Below, piece by piece: positions 55,433 through 64,000 of a stretch of 64,000 bases of DNA. This DNA is from Flaccisagitta enflata (Eukaryota > Chaetognatha > Sagittoidea > Aphragmophora): NCBI GenBank assembly GCA_965153355.1, contig OZ231127.1:11594001-11658000 (forward strand). Direction: 5' to 3'. The translations under genes were made by a program, and so were the position numbers. The notes beneath the pieces are model-generated. The model was not told where the DNA came from and did no database searches. It worked only from the letters and a program-made list of their open reading frames with translations. Each line of letters begins with the position of its first letter. Positions within the stretch are counted from its first letter, which is position 1.

Positions 55433-56895
55433 GTGGGACTCGAAGTAGTTAACTTTAACTATTTAGTTAACTAGTTAAAATTTTGAAAACCATAGTAGTT
55501 AACTAACCTAAATTAACTAGTTAACTATTCGACTAATTTTTTTGGGTGCAAAACGACAAAATTCAGCTGTTTTTCTTCAAATTTAAGGGATTTTTAGAAA
55601 AATTCATGATGATTTGTTTGGTGGTTTTTTGAGATAAACAGCATGAAGATACATCTCTGAAGAGGTAACATGCCCTGGTATTGATAAATAATCATCTGCT
55701 GAATATTTGTGAGAAATTTCACGAAATTTTGTCAACGTTAAGATGCCTAAAATACATTATTAAACTCCAAAAATAAAAAAAATCAGCCTCGATGAAAAGA
55801 TAATATCTAAAAAAGCTCATGGGATGTTAGAAATCATGAAAATATACTTCCCCACAAATTTTCAGGCATATCTGATGAATATCGGACGAATAATAACCAA
55901 AAAATCAAATTACGACAACATGCAAATTAGCTTTTGGGCGAAAATTGCTAAAAACCCACAAAATCGCTGTTTCTTGCCAAAATATGATGGTTATAATTCT
56001 GTTAACCTTCTTGAAACCTAGCAAGCATTCTTTTTCATTATTTAAGCAATTTTCGCCCAAAAGCTCATTTGCATATTGTCGTAATTTGGTTTTTTGGTTA
56101 TAATTCGTCCAATATTCATCAGGTATGCCTGAAAATTTGTGGGGAAGTATATTTTTATGATTTCTAACATCCCATGAGCTCTTTTAGACATTATCTCTTC
56201 ATCAAGGCTGATTTTTTTTATTTTTGGAGTTTAATAATGCATTTTAGGCATCTTAACGTTGACGAAATTTCGTGAAATTTCTCACAAATATTCAGCAGAT
56301 GATTATTTATCAATACCAGGGCATGTTACCTCTTCAGAGATGTATCTTCATGCTGTTTATCTAAAAAAACCACCATTTTTGGTCAAAAAAACTGTTTCTA
56401 ATTTTTTCGGCTCGCAATCGGGTAAAATAAAGTTGATATTCTTAATCTACACCTTTTTTAGGACTAGTATGCAAAAATTTGGAGACGGGTTAATTTTTTT
56501 TTTTTTTTCAAAGGGTTTTGGGCTAGCGGATATTAGACCGTTACTGGGGCAAATTTACTTTTGTAAAAATTCAATGGGAATGCCAGTTTTAATGAAAATA
56601 TTTCATTGGATAAGACAAAAAAAAATTTTAACTACTTTAAGTAGTTAACCACTGAAACAAGGCCGGATACACGGCTACCCCGGTCGCATGCGGGTGGGCA
56701 GGGGCTGTAATTGAGGTCACTTTATCATTTGGGCAGGAGCGGTGAGGCCAGAGACTGCAAAAACCAAAAAAAAAAGTGTGATGGACGGACGGACCGCCGG
56801 ACTGACAAGGAAGGGTGTAGAGTCGCGTAGCACGCGACTAATAAGTAGTTAACTATCAACTACTTATATCAAAAACCTTAACTACTTCGGGTCTT
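55433..56895. mobile_element. hAT-like palindromic element
   Basis: Flanked by a perfect 8-bp duplication AGCTATTT (55425-55432, 56896-56903). Ends share ACTCGAAGTAGTTAA (left) and TTAACTACTTCGGGT (right). TAGTTAACTAGTTAA words cluster subterminally. The middle is a large inverted repeat: arms about 55610-55950 and 56044-56390, nearly identical (e.g. TATCTTCATGCTGTTTATCT and its mirror). B element 56656-56841 sits in the right part. No transposase. Confidence 0.8.
56656..56841 (-). mobile_element. B1 element nested in the hAT-like element
   Basis: AACAAGGCCGGATACACGGC, subterminal GTCGCATGCGGGTGGGC, GACGGACGGACC tract, and tip AGTCGCGTAGCACGCGACT. It interrupts AGTTAACC... / ...AAGTAGTTAACTATC subterminal sequence. 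Confidence 0.87.
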
Positions 56896-56920
56896 AGCTA
56901 TTTGGAGTTGCGACTAAAAA

Positions 56921-57415
56921 CTGAATGGAGCAACTGACCCACCAACAGACATGGCAACTTACAGAGTTTCAAACATATTACTTAAAACCTTTGAGCAGTT
57001 TAAGAAAATTCAAATGTGCTGACAATTAGACCATTTTCTTTTTTCATCGATTTCCTTTAACATAGTTTTATCTTCTATTTTCCCAAGGTTTCAACTTTAA
57101 TCAAGTGCCTCAGCAATCACGATTCACCTACTGCATTTAGTCAGATTTTGAAAAATTTTTCTCATCATCCTGAAAATGACCATTGATTGTACAACTAGGC
57201 AAAATGCTAGAGAAATTTACCGTTCAAGCTGATAACTCTGTGGTAATCAATAGATGAAGTGCTCTTTGGCGCTTGTGGTGTAGCTTGCATCAACAAAGGA
57301 GTTTGCCGCTTTGCAAAAAAGGAGTCAAAATCTAAACATTTGTTGCGGCAAAGCTAATCATTGTAAGTAACATTTTTATTTAAAAATCTATTGCGCCTAC
57401 GTTCAAACGGAAACG
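56921..57415. other. No gene recognised
   Basis: Begins with another weak B-like tract (CAACTGACCCACCAACAGAC). The rest is unique-looking, without motif. Confidence 0.35.
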
Positions 57416-57628
57416 TGAAAGGCAAAACACGCCCCCTTCAGTCACGATGGCCAGTGGCGTATGTGAAAAGAAATCAAGGAAATTAAAAGACGATCCTGAT
57501 AGAGTACGCTACTGGCCGTCAGACAAAACACGCCCCCTTCACTCACGATGGCCAGTAGCGAATGGGAAGAGACATCAAGGACATTAGCAGACAATCCTGA
57601 TAGAGTACGTTACCGGCCGTCATACAGA
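57416..57628 (+). repeat. Two tandem units of about 113 bp with internal dyad
   Basis: AAACACGCCCCCTTC plus ACGATGGCCAGT and CCTGATAGAGTACG plus GGCCGTCA occur at 57424 and 57537. ATGGCCAGTAGCG and CGCTACTGGCCGT form an inverted pair between units. Confidence 0.85.
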
Positions 57629-57645
57629 ACTGACAAGTTCAATGA

Positions 57646-58004
57646 GACAAGGCCGGATAACACCCCTTACAAAATTAGGCGAACTGGGAGTTTTTCTTCA
57701 AATCATTCTCCTGTCTAAACGGTTTGAGCTACAGATGCCAGATTGGACTCAAATGAAAGAAAATTAAAATATCTTTCATTTGAGTCCAATCTGGCATCTG
57801 TAGCTCAAACCGTTTAGACAGGAGAATGATTTGAAGAAAAACTCCCAGTTCGCCTAATTTTGTAAGGGGTGTTACACGGCAATCCAGTCGCGGACGGTTG
57901 GGCAGGAGCAGTAGTGCAAAAACCACTCGGAATTCAAAAATGTTACGTTACCGACGGACCGACCGACCGACACGGAAAGGTGTTGAGTCGCGTGTCTGCG
58001 ACTA
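57646..58004 (-). mobile_element. B element split by a palindromic MITE
   Basis: GACAAGGCCGGATA lies before the MITE and CACGGCAATCCAGTCGCGGA after it. Then TTGGGCAGGAGCAGTAGTGC, (GACC)n tract and tip AGTCGCAGACACGCGACT (minus). Confidence 0.88.
57660..57872. mobile_element. Perfect palindromic MITE, TA target duplication
   Basis: Two 101-bp arms (57660-57760 and 57772-57872), identical as inverted copies base for base, around an 11-bp spacer. Tip ACACCCCTTACAAAATTAGG. TA flanks at 57658-57659 and 57873-57874; removing the insertion restores the B sequence GGATACACGGC. Tc1/mariner-type by target site. Confidence 0.93.
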
Positions 58005-58954
58005 AAAATATGAAGAGAGAGAGAGTGACTGGTTCGAATACAATTTATCATATTCATAACACTTGTCGAACATGTACGAGGAAAATGTAAAGCTATTGTT
58101 TTCAGAGTAAATATAGCTTCAGTAACCTGAGATTTGAATTGAAGATAGCTGATTAGTAGTAGTTTTTTGGGGTAAGAAGAATTGACTTTGTAGCAATTCA
58201 TATGAAGCTTGTATCAGCCATGATATCCTAGTTGCAATATCAGATGTTACCAATTTTTCCCAGGTTCATGTTTTCAGAAAATGCCCATCATTGCATTGCA
58301 AGGCAGTCAAAGCACCTGAGGGGGGAAAAGATCGCACATTCAACAGATATTTTTGGGTAAGAGTACTACAAAGTAATTTTCGTGGGGAAGAGAGCAGTGT
58401 TTGGTGCATAGGAGGGGCAATGTCGGATTATAGAAGTTGAAAAAGATGGAGAAAAAATTCAGCTTTGCAATGGCAGCCCTTGACGAGTTACAAGCTGTCA
58501 CCATCTAAGGACGACCCCAGGACGGCAAAAACCGTGACCACGGCATTTGCTATTCCAATTTCATGAATTAAAACTCCTAAGTTCATTAGGAGAAGATTTA
58601 GGACTTTTGACAACAATTATCACACTTAACTAATCCCAGTTTGCCTAAATGTTCGACGGGTGTTATTGTTTGTTTTGCTCCCAATTGTGAATAAATCTTG
58701 CATCCAACTTTTAAATAAAAGGATTTTTAATAAATCGGTGATGAATTTATCTTAAAGCTGTATATTTTCAAAGTTAGATTTCGGTCTTGCTGCTCATTTT
58801 GTGGGAAACAAATAAGAACCTGAGGGAGCAATCACGGCGGGGGACAGCTAATACTAAAATATGTCTCTTTTTGATAGCATTCGTTTCTTCTTTAAGGAAA
58901 TGAAGCAGGCGTGAAATTTTTCACAGGAAAGTTTGAATCAGGTGCCTTCATAAG
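58005..58954. other. No convincing gene
   Basis: Unique-looking sequence. A frame near 58465-58570 (QPLTSYKLSPSKDDP) after GAAAAAATTCAG could be a small exon, but nothing else supports it. Confidence 0.3.
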
Positions 58955-59175
58955 AAAACAAGTGACGCGGGGTCACAATATTGCTGCGGACGAGTGGGCA
59001 GGGGCATTGAACCTCCTAGCCTCACCCCAACCCTACCCCCAACCACTCCTGCTACGCGCTCACTTGCAGTATTATAAATGCGCGTTTATCGCGTTTTCAA
59101 CTCAGCGTGAAAGACCAACGGATCGACGGACCAACGGACGGACAAAGCCTCTCAAAGAGTTGCGTGTCTGCCACT
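58955..59175 (-). mobile_element. B2 element, full length
   Basis: On minus: tip AGTGGCAGACACGCAACT, CTTTGAGAGGCTTTGTCCG, CCGT/GGTCC tract, TGCCCCTGCCCACTC, subterminal GTCCGCAGCA, hairpin GTGACCCCGCGTCAC and TTGTTTT end. Confidence 0.85.
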
Positions 59176-59317
59176 TAAAAAAAATTGTTTAAGTCTGTTT
59201 CTATAGAATAACTAAATTTTGCATGAAAGAGGAATTCTGCCTAATGTGTACCGTGTCCTATCCATTTTCAAATTTTAGACATTCAAAAAAGGAAAACAGA
59301 AATGAGATGTGTTGAAG

Positions 59318-59400
59318 GGAGTGTGGATGGGGGTTGTACGCCCCTTACCACCTATTCGCGACGATATTGCACACTGTCCCAGATCCCACCACCACAAAAA
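59318..59400 (+). mobile_element. B2 3' fragment
   Basis: GTGGATGGGGGTTGTACGCC, CACCTATTCGCGACGATATT and GCACACTGTCCC: a diverged B2 3' end without hairpin. Confidence 0.55.
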
Positions 59401-59438
59401 AAGAAATAAAATACCCGTCACCCCCCTGTCACCCCCTA

Positions 59439-59837
59439 CTACGTGAATTAAAAAAAAAGACGCACCTTTTTACTTGCTGATAAAACTGACTAAAAAAAAT
59501 ATTTAAAGAATTTATTAGAGAAAATGATTTTAAAGATTTCCAAATTATCTTTTATTCTAGACCAATCCCAGATCTGTATTAGCTAGAGCTCTCTAAAGTG
59601 AGACACTATTTTGCTGAATTGCATCTTTTTCAAAGGGACTGCAAAAACAAATTTTGCAATATTTTTACTCAAACTAATGCCATTTCTAAACAAAAAAAGA
59701 TAGAGATACCAGATTAGCGCCCAAATGAAAGAATTTTTCAAGGGCTTCAAAATGATTTAAGATTTTAATTAGTTTTTTTGATTTTCAATGGCGCAATCAA
59801 CCATTCAAAAGTGCGTCTTTTTTTAAAATTCGTATAG
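59439..59837. mobile_element. Family C TIR element, unoccupied copy
   Basis: Ends CTACGTGAATT(A)9GACGCACC and GTGCGTC(T)7AAAATTCGTATAG are flanked by TA (59437-59438, 59838-59839). The interior is the inverted homologue of 9624-10577 without the B insertion; the empty site is at 59691-59700 (CAAAAAAAG). No transposase. Confidence 0.87.
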
Positions 59838-59853
59838 TATTCATCACCAATGC

Positions 59854-59860
59854 ATCTCTC

Positions 59861-59939
<79 letters not shown>

Positions 59940-59945
59940 TTGTTC
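59854..59945. repeat. (CT)n microsatellite
   Basis: CT run with CTAT and CTGT interruptions. Confidence 0.96.
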
Positions 59946-60385
59946 TCTCTAGTCTAGCCGGAATCAAATATGAAAGAAAACAACACAACCAAATCAAAAA
60001 TATCAACTTTGCACATCATAAAGGGCGCTTCTGGCCTTTTGCCATATTATGTATATGTTATGAGATTAATGTAAAACGAAAATGTTACTAAATCAAAAAA
60101 AAGTACCATTAAAGGATCAGCTAATTCAAAATAATGCATAAGCAAACTTTTTTTTGACAATGCACACGCGATGTCCTTGCCAAGGTAGTTAGGAAACTAG
60201 CTGCGTTTTACGAACACATACAAAATTAGATTATTACAAGAGCACATTATTACGTAATTATATGATCACATAATTACATAACATAATTACGTAAATACAA
60301 AATTACAAAATTGCATAATCATGATTCAAAATGACCTTAACATGACTAAAAAGCTGTAATACCAAGATAATACGGATGAACCAAT
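59946..60385. other. AT-rich region with ATTACATAA repeats
   Basis: TAATTACATAA / TAATTACGTAA words at 60250-60310 could be the core of the minus-strand B element that follows; CACACGCGATGTCCTTGCC near 60162 may be its 3' end. Confidence 0.45.
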
Positions 60386-60482
60386 GTAGGGACGGACGGA
60401 CAGACGGACGGAGGGATGGATGGATGGATGGATCAAAAGATAAGGATATATAGTCGCGTACGCGTAGTCGTGCACGCGACTA
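60386..60482 (-). mobile_element. B 5' end with compound hairpin
   Basis: A GACGGACGG / GATGGATGG tract is followed by ATAGTCGCGTACGCGTAGTC and GTGCACGCGACTATAA, giving two overlapping hairpins AGTCGCGT...ACGCGACT. Confidence 0.68.
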
Positions 60483-60696
60483 TAAATGCAGCAGCATTGT
60501 TACTCTCATATTCTTTACAGGCTTAGTAAACTTCTATGTTTGTTACCATACCAGACACAAAATATTCTGTTGGGCTGAAAAAGCATCTCTTGGCTGGGCT
60601 ATGTATTAGCACTTCTATCTTTGCCCACATGTCTGTTTTCTCACTTTATTCCTTATCTACTATACAACTTCCTTCTTACAACCTCAACAACCTCAG

Positions 60697-60958
60697 CTGA
60701 TGGAGTTTATCAAGATGCTTGTCCTGTGGTTATATAATAGACTCCTATATTGTGGACCTTTCCTTGAGGTAAATACATAATAGCTATGGTTTTCTTTTAA
60801 AGGCTAATATATTTTTGTGTAAAAACTTGTTTTGTAGGTTTGAGCAGATTGGTTTTATAATTTGTAATTATTTCTAAACATTCATTCTTTTATATCAGGT
60901 ACCATCTCTCCTTGGTGACACCGACCTTATCACTCCTCATAACATGCTCATAGTTCAA
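60697..60958 (+). CDS. Possible two small exons, unknown protein
   Basis: 60697-60768 (24 codons, LMEFIKMLVLWLYNRLLYCG...) has a CCTCAG acceptor and GAG|GTAAAT donor. 60899-60958 (20 codons, VPSLLGDTDLITPHNMLIVQ) has a TATATCAG acceptor and CAA|GTAAAC donor. Both are phase 0 and would join without a stop. Short length makes chance a real alternative. No family recognised. Confidence 0.22.
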
Positions 60959-61204
60959 GTAAACATCAGAGGTTAGAAGTGCCAAATGTATCTTGCCCTT
61001 GTAGTCAATATGTTACCCTGCTAGATTATTTCTTTGTCAGTGTAAAATATCCCCATTGAATATCCAGCAATCAACCTGCAGGCTATTGTTTATTCAAAAA
61101 TTGATTATCTCAAAATGTTACTTCATTTCATGTGAGGTCTTTTACCATGCTTCTGATGATCAACAAGTTGCTTTACTCATGGGCTGCATCTTCAAACCAC
61201 CTCC

Positions 61205-61465
61205 ATGCTTGTGGATATCACTCATTTGTGTGGGTATTTAGTTCACTGCATATCTATATTACAAGGTAAGTCTTATACCTTCAACGCCAAAAAATTGCCT
61301 GTCATGTTATTGAATGTATTTTTTGAAAATTTACTGGATGCTGACGTTTATGCTGCTAGCGTTTTTCAGGATCGCCGAAAATATTTTTTGAAAACAGATT
61401 TCGATTCAGCGTGGCATGTTCTACATGATGATTATGCGTGTATTGGCGATTGGGCCTCTAAATAA
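61205..61465 (+). CDS. Possible coding fragment, unknown
   Basis: An 86-codon open frame with protein-like composition (DADVYAASVFQDRRKYFLKT, then DFDSAWHVLHDDYACIGDW). A GTAAGT at 61265 could end an exon early. No family recognised. Confidence 0.22.
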   Translation: MLVDITHLCGYLVHCISILQGKSYTFNAKKLPVMLLNVFFENLLDADVYAASVFQDRRKYFLKTDFDSAWHVLHDDYACIGDWASK

Positions 61466-61603
61466 GCTCAAATTGTGGTTTTCTAAGAGGATATCTGTTT
61501 TCTGTCAGATACCCTGATTTTCATCTGGAAAAAAACACAGTGACTCATTGACCATTTAAGACAAACTTGAACATAAACCAAGTCCTATTTTCATAGTAGT
61601 ATG

Positions 61604-61727
61604 TAGGGATGTGGAAGCGGTCGATTTTCAAGCCATTTCCACCGCTTCCGCTACCAATTTACAGTTCAAATACTAGTAGCTATCCCATCCTCCTAATTGG
61701 AAGCGGTCAATTGCTTCCACATCCCTA
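61604..61727. mobile_element. 124-bp hAT-like MITE
   Basis: TIR TAGGGATGTGGAAGC mirrored exactly by GCTTCCACATCCCTA. A perfect 8-bp target duplication GTAGTATG lies on both sides (61596-61603 and 61728-61735). GGAAGCGGTCGATTT / GGAAGCGGTCAATTG repeats lie inside. The frame across it (61697-61879) is rejected. Confidence 0.9.
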
Positions 61728-61889
61728 GTAGTATGCCACATTTACAAACAGTGAGCGATATTGATAATTCTGCCAACTTTTTTTTCTCTATCTTTCTCTC
61801 GCAATCAGCACGGTTTAGTAGCCTACTCATAAGGGCAAGTGTTTACAAATATAACCTAAGAAATGAATTTGACGGCTAATTACCATGAA

Positions 61890-62130
61890 TTACTCTTCCA
61901 AATAATCAATCATCGTAAGCCAGTACTCACACCCTGGAACAATCCAGTTACGTCCAAGTCTATGAAGCCTCTCATTGGATGATCTCAGAAAGTTCCGTCT
62001 AACTGACACCATGTACTTACTGAAGTCTGATTTTGGATTGAGTTTGCTGATGATCTGATCTAAATGAAGATGCGGAAGAATCCTCAGAAATCAACGAATC
62101 ATTTGAAACGGACGAAGATTGTTGGGCCAT
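61890..62130 (-). pseudogene. Frameshifted small coding region, unknown
   Basis: On minus, ATG at 62130 (GAAGATGG, good Kozak, after an acceptor-like CTTGATTCAG) opens a Ser/Asp-rich frame that stops at 62017. A second frame, offset by one base, is open from about 62080 to the TAA at 61890 and encodes NPKSDFSKYMVSVRRNFLRS followed by ERLHRLGRNWIVPGCEYW. The two read like one protein of about 80 residues broken by a single-base indel near the TTTAG at about 62075, or joined by splicing. Too short for single-frame ORF finding. No family recognised. Confidence 0.35.
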
Positions 62131-62324
62131 CTTCGGCTGCCTGAATCAAGAGAACATTGTGCTTTAACTTTAGGAGGTTTTCCAATATTTGATTAAAGGA
62201 GCACCAAGAGGAGATATCATCAGCGAAACCATCACGAATAACGAAGTTTGTTTACGATCCATTCAAGGGAGAGGGAATCTTAATGTACCCCTTTCCATGG
62301 ATTTAAAACAAAATTGATAACTTT

Positions 62325-62640
62325 AGTCGCGTGCTACGCGACTCTACCCCGCTTTGTCGGTCCGTCGGTCGGTTGGTCTGTCGGTTGGTCCCATTTTTAC
62401 TTTTTCGCCGTTTTTAAGCTTTTTGGGCTAACAGCTCCTTCTCAAATGCCATTTTAAGTCATTCTCAGTCATTTTAAGCCATATTAAGTTATATTAAGTC
62501 ACTAAAGTCAATAAGGTCAATATGGTCATTAAAGTCATTTTAAGTCATTTGAAGTCATTTCAGGTCACCTTGAGTCATTTTAACTCAATTTAAGTCATCT
62601 TAAGCTATCTATAGCTATCTTATAGGTGTTGGCCTTGTTA
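62325..62640 (+). mobile_element. B1 element with an AAGTCATTTT core
   Basis: AGTCGCGTGCTACGCGACT tip, CGGTCGGTTGGTC tract and CAGCTCCTTCTCAAATGCC. The core is about 15 AAGTCATTTT / TTAAGTCA words (62450-62605), and the end is TAGGTGTTGGCCTTGTTA. The 3' end matches the copy at 12208 (GGTGTCGGCCTTG). Confidence 0.83.
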
Positions 62641-62780
62641 TAGTCGAAGAAAAAATTCTTAGGATAAAACTAAAGCCAAAATTAGTTGATCTACAGTTTC
62701 AATTTTGAAATATTTGAGGAAAACCCATAAGAACCGACAGCTCCTTACTAATTTGGAATTATTCTTCTATCTTCATTTCA

Positions 62781-63145
62781 GTTCCATCGTTCAAGAGGAT
62801 CGATTTTCTTAACTATCCGCTATGATTCGACCGTAAAGACTTTACAAATTTATTTACAACCATCTCGGTTAAAAGATTACCTTTGGAACGCAATTACGAA
62901 GCGAAACTTGTCAAATTCGTCGCCATTTCAGACCAGATTTGACCTCAATGGCAGAACGACTTGGAGACAACCACGAAAATATTCATGCTATTTATGTTTT
63001 GGTTCATTCTTTGATTTTGGTAGCTCGTAGGTCTCCGCAAAAAAAGAAACACCGGAGAAAAAAAAACTCCGTAAAAAAACATTTAACAATTAAAGGTTCT
63101 TTTTTTTTCTTCTTTTATTTAAACATCGTTGTAGTGGCGAACTGA
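62781..63145 (+). pseudogene. Possible decayed coding region
   Basis: After CATTTCAG (62780) one frame gives VPSFKRIDFLNYPL, an in-frame TGA, then FDRKDFTNLFTTISVKRLPL and EAKLVKFVAISDQI before another stop. The neighbouring frame then gives PDLTSMAERLGDNHENIHAI. Two overlapping frames are both protein-like, so this may be a broken gene or spliced exons. No family recognised. Confidence 0.22.
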
Positions 63146-63360
63146 GAGAAGCCCGGCATTGATTTATGGGCATATGACAATTTTGGCCCATGTCCTGTCA
63201 TGAGAGTTTTCAAATTCGGAACTTCCTCTTCCTTGTTTTTCTTTCCATTTGTAGGAACGTTTGCAGTAGAGTTGGAGGAATAAACATGAGGGGAAAAAAG
63301 TTGACTGATTTTTTAAACACGCAAATGTAGTGTAAGAATATCTTTAAAAATGATTATCCG

Positions 63361-63630
63361 ATGATTTTGCTCACCCGGTATGACATAGAAAGTGTCCTAG
63401 GAGTTAGAATATCATCTTTTAGCAATGAAAAATATCTTAGTTTCAAGGGAGATAAGATAAGTGCGATGAAAAACGCTCTCACGCTTGCAAAAAGGCCTGA
63501 ACGCGCTGAATCCCTTTCGGTTCTGACAGTTTTGATCATGCCGATCAAAATCTGGTTTCAGATTTTCTCTAAAACTATTCTGACTAAAGCTAGCGCTGTT
63601 TCAAGACGAACCTTTCTTGCAGAGAGCTAG
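63361..63630 (+). CDS. Unsupported 89-codon frame
   Basis: Reads TRYDIESVLGVRISSFSNEK onward, with balanced composition and higher GC than its surroundings, but the opposite strand is open over the same interval. No motif or splice partner. Confidence 0.18.
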   Translation: MILLTRYDIESVLGVRISSFSNEKYLSFKGDKISAMKNALTLAKRPERAESLSVLTVLIMPIKIWFQIFSKTILTKASAVSRRTFLAES

Positions 63631-63707
63631 AAAATCATGGAAGTTGTGGGTGAAACTGACATAAAACACTTTGTTGTTTTTGAATGTTCTTAATTGTTAA
63701 ACTTTTT

Positions 63708-63931
63708 AGTTGCGGAAATACAACTCTATAAGAGGCTTTGTCCGTCCATCAGTCCATCCATTGGTTCGGCCATGGTAATAGAGTTGTAAAGTGGGAAAAC
63801 AAGCGTTTTAGAAGCTTTTTGTGAATGCGTTTGTGTTGGAAGGGCAGTTGGATGAGGCGTTTGGTGTGGATAGAGGTTGGCTGCCCCAGTCCACCTGTCC
63901 GCAATGATATTGGGACCCCGCATCACTTGTT
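63708..63931 (+). mobile_element. B2 element
   Basis: AGTTGCGGAAATACAACT tip, CTATAAGAGGCTTTGTCCG, CCATTGGTTCGG tract, GGTTGGCTGCCCCAGTCCAC, subterminal GTCCGCAATG, and a degenerate GGGACCCCGCATCAC hairpin with TTGTTT end. Confidence 0.85.
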
Positions 63932-63942
63932 TAAATCTTTTT

Positions 63943-64000
63943 AGTCGCGGACTTGCGACTAAAAAGAGGCTTTGTCCATCTCTCTCTCTCTCTCTCTCTC
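63943..64000 (+). mobile_element. B element running off the window, with (CT)n
   Basis: AGTCGCGGACTTGCGACT tip and AGAGGCTTTGTCC; the tract position is occupied by a (CT)n run to the window end. Confidence 0.7.

Larger units (their letters stand above)
55263..56920 (-). mobile_element. B element split by a hAT-like insertion
   Basis: The 3' half is at 55263-55424 (AACAAGGCCGGATACACGGC, ACCAACCAACGG tract). The hairpin remnant GGAGTTGCGACTAAAAA is at 56904-56920. AGCTATTT is duplicated at the insertion point. Confidence 0.82.

Noticed and set aside
55433-55560. TAGTTAACTAGTTAAC words taken as a telomere-like or satellite array
   Set aside because: They sit subterminally at both ends of one element with an 8-bp duplication, so they are element ends.
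61697-61879. 60-codon frame
   Set aside because: It starts within the hAT-like MITE and crosses its target duplication; no independent support.

Overview
This is repeat-dense nuclear DNA from an animal, probably an invertebrate. The evidence is a 16-finger C2H2 zinc-finger gene, a 7TM-receptor-like exon, an intron-containing secreted gene with consensus splice sites, Tc1, Penelope and hAT relics, and very abundant microsatellites. I cannot name the species from the sequence. Real genes cover only a small part of the window.

Genes, in order. An uninterrupted C2H2 zinc-finger ORF lies at 4044-7211 (+). A complete three-exon gene for a 195-residue secreted protein with a discoidin / F5/8 type C-like domain lies at 14438-15875 (+). 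A TM3-TM7 exon of a divergent rhodopsin-like receptor lies at 30054-30949 (+). An unrecognised ORF with an N-terminus faintly like a death-effector fold lies at 33987-34688 (+). Weaker exon candidates are at 28938-29219, 60697-60958, 61205-61465, 61890-62130 (-), 62781-63145 and 63361-63630. These genes show no sign of working together.

Mobile DNA, with labels used throughout. Family B is a short element with about 35 copies or fragments here. It has a terminal 5' hairpin, a (CGGT/CCGT)n tract, a variable core, a 10-nt inverted copy of the 5' tip placed subterminally near the 3' end, a 3' hairpin and a final TTGTTT. Subfamily B1 has tip AGTCGCGTGC; B2 has tip AGTTGCGGAC. I read B as a non-autonomous Helentron/HINE-like family. 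Family A has inverted GGGCAGCGGCCCC blocks around a 20-21 bp minisatellite, with an extra tail on one side. TA-flanked, mariner-like elements are families C (9624, 59439) and F (2772, 31361), singletons at 11376 and 51530, a perfect palindrome at 57660, and a decayed Tc1 copy at 8927. hAT-like elements with 8-bp target duplications are H1 (16423), a 1.46-kb palindromic element (55433) and a 124-bp MITE (61604); H2 (18039) is related to H1. A Penelope GIY-YIG relic is at 38500-39265. Elements are repeatedly nested, and several insertions can be read exactly from target duplications or an unfilled paralogue.

Layout. 0-14 kb: A, B, C, F and Tc1 elements around the zinc-finger gene. 14-16 kb: the discoidin-like gene, with a (GAT)n intron and a B2 element just after its stop codon. 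16-24 kb: hAT-like and A elements. 24-31 kb: B copies, one expanded to 2.1 kb by telomere-like and GTAT/GTAA repeats. 30-35 kb: receptor-like exon and A-rich ORF. 35-50 kb: a compound (CT)n-bearing satellite with passenger B copies. 50-64 kb: nested A/B/hAT/MITE insertions and faint coding traces.
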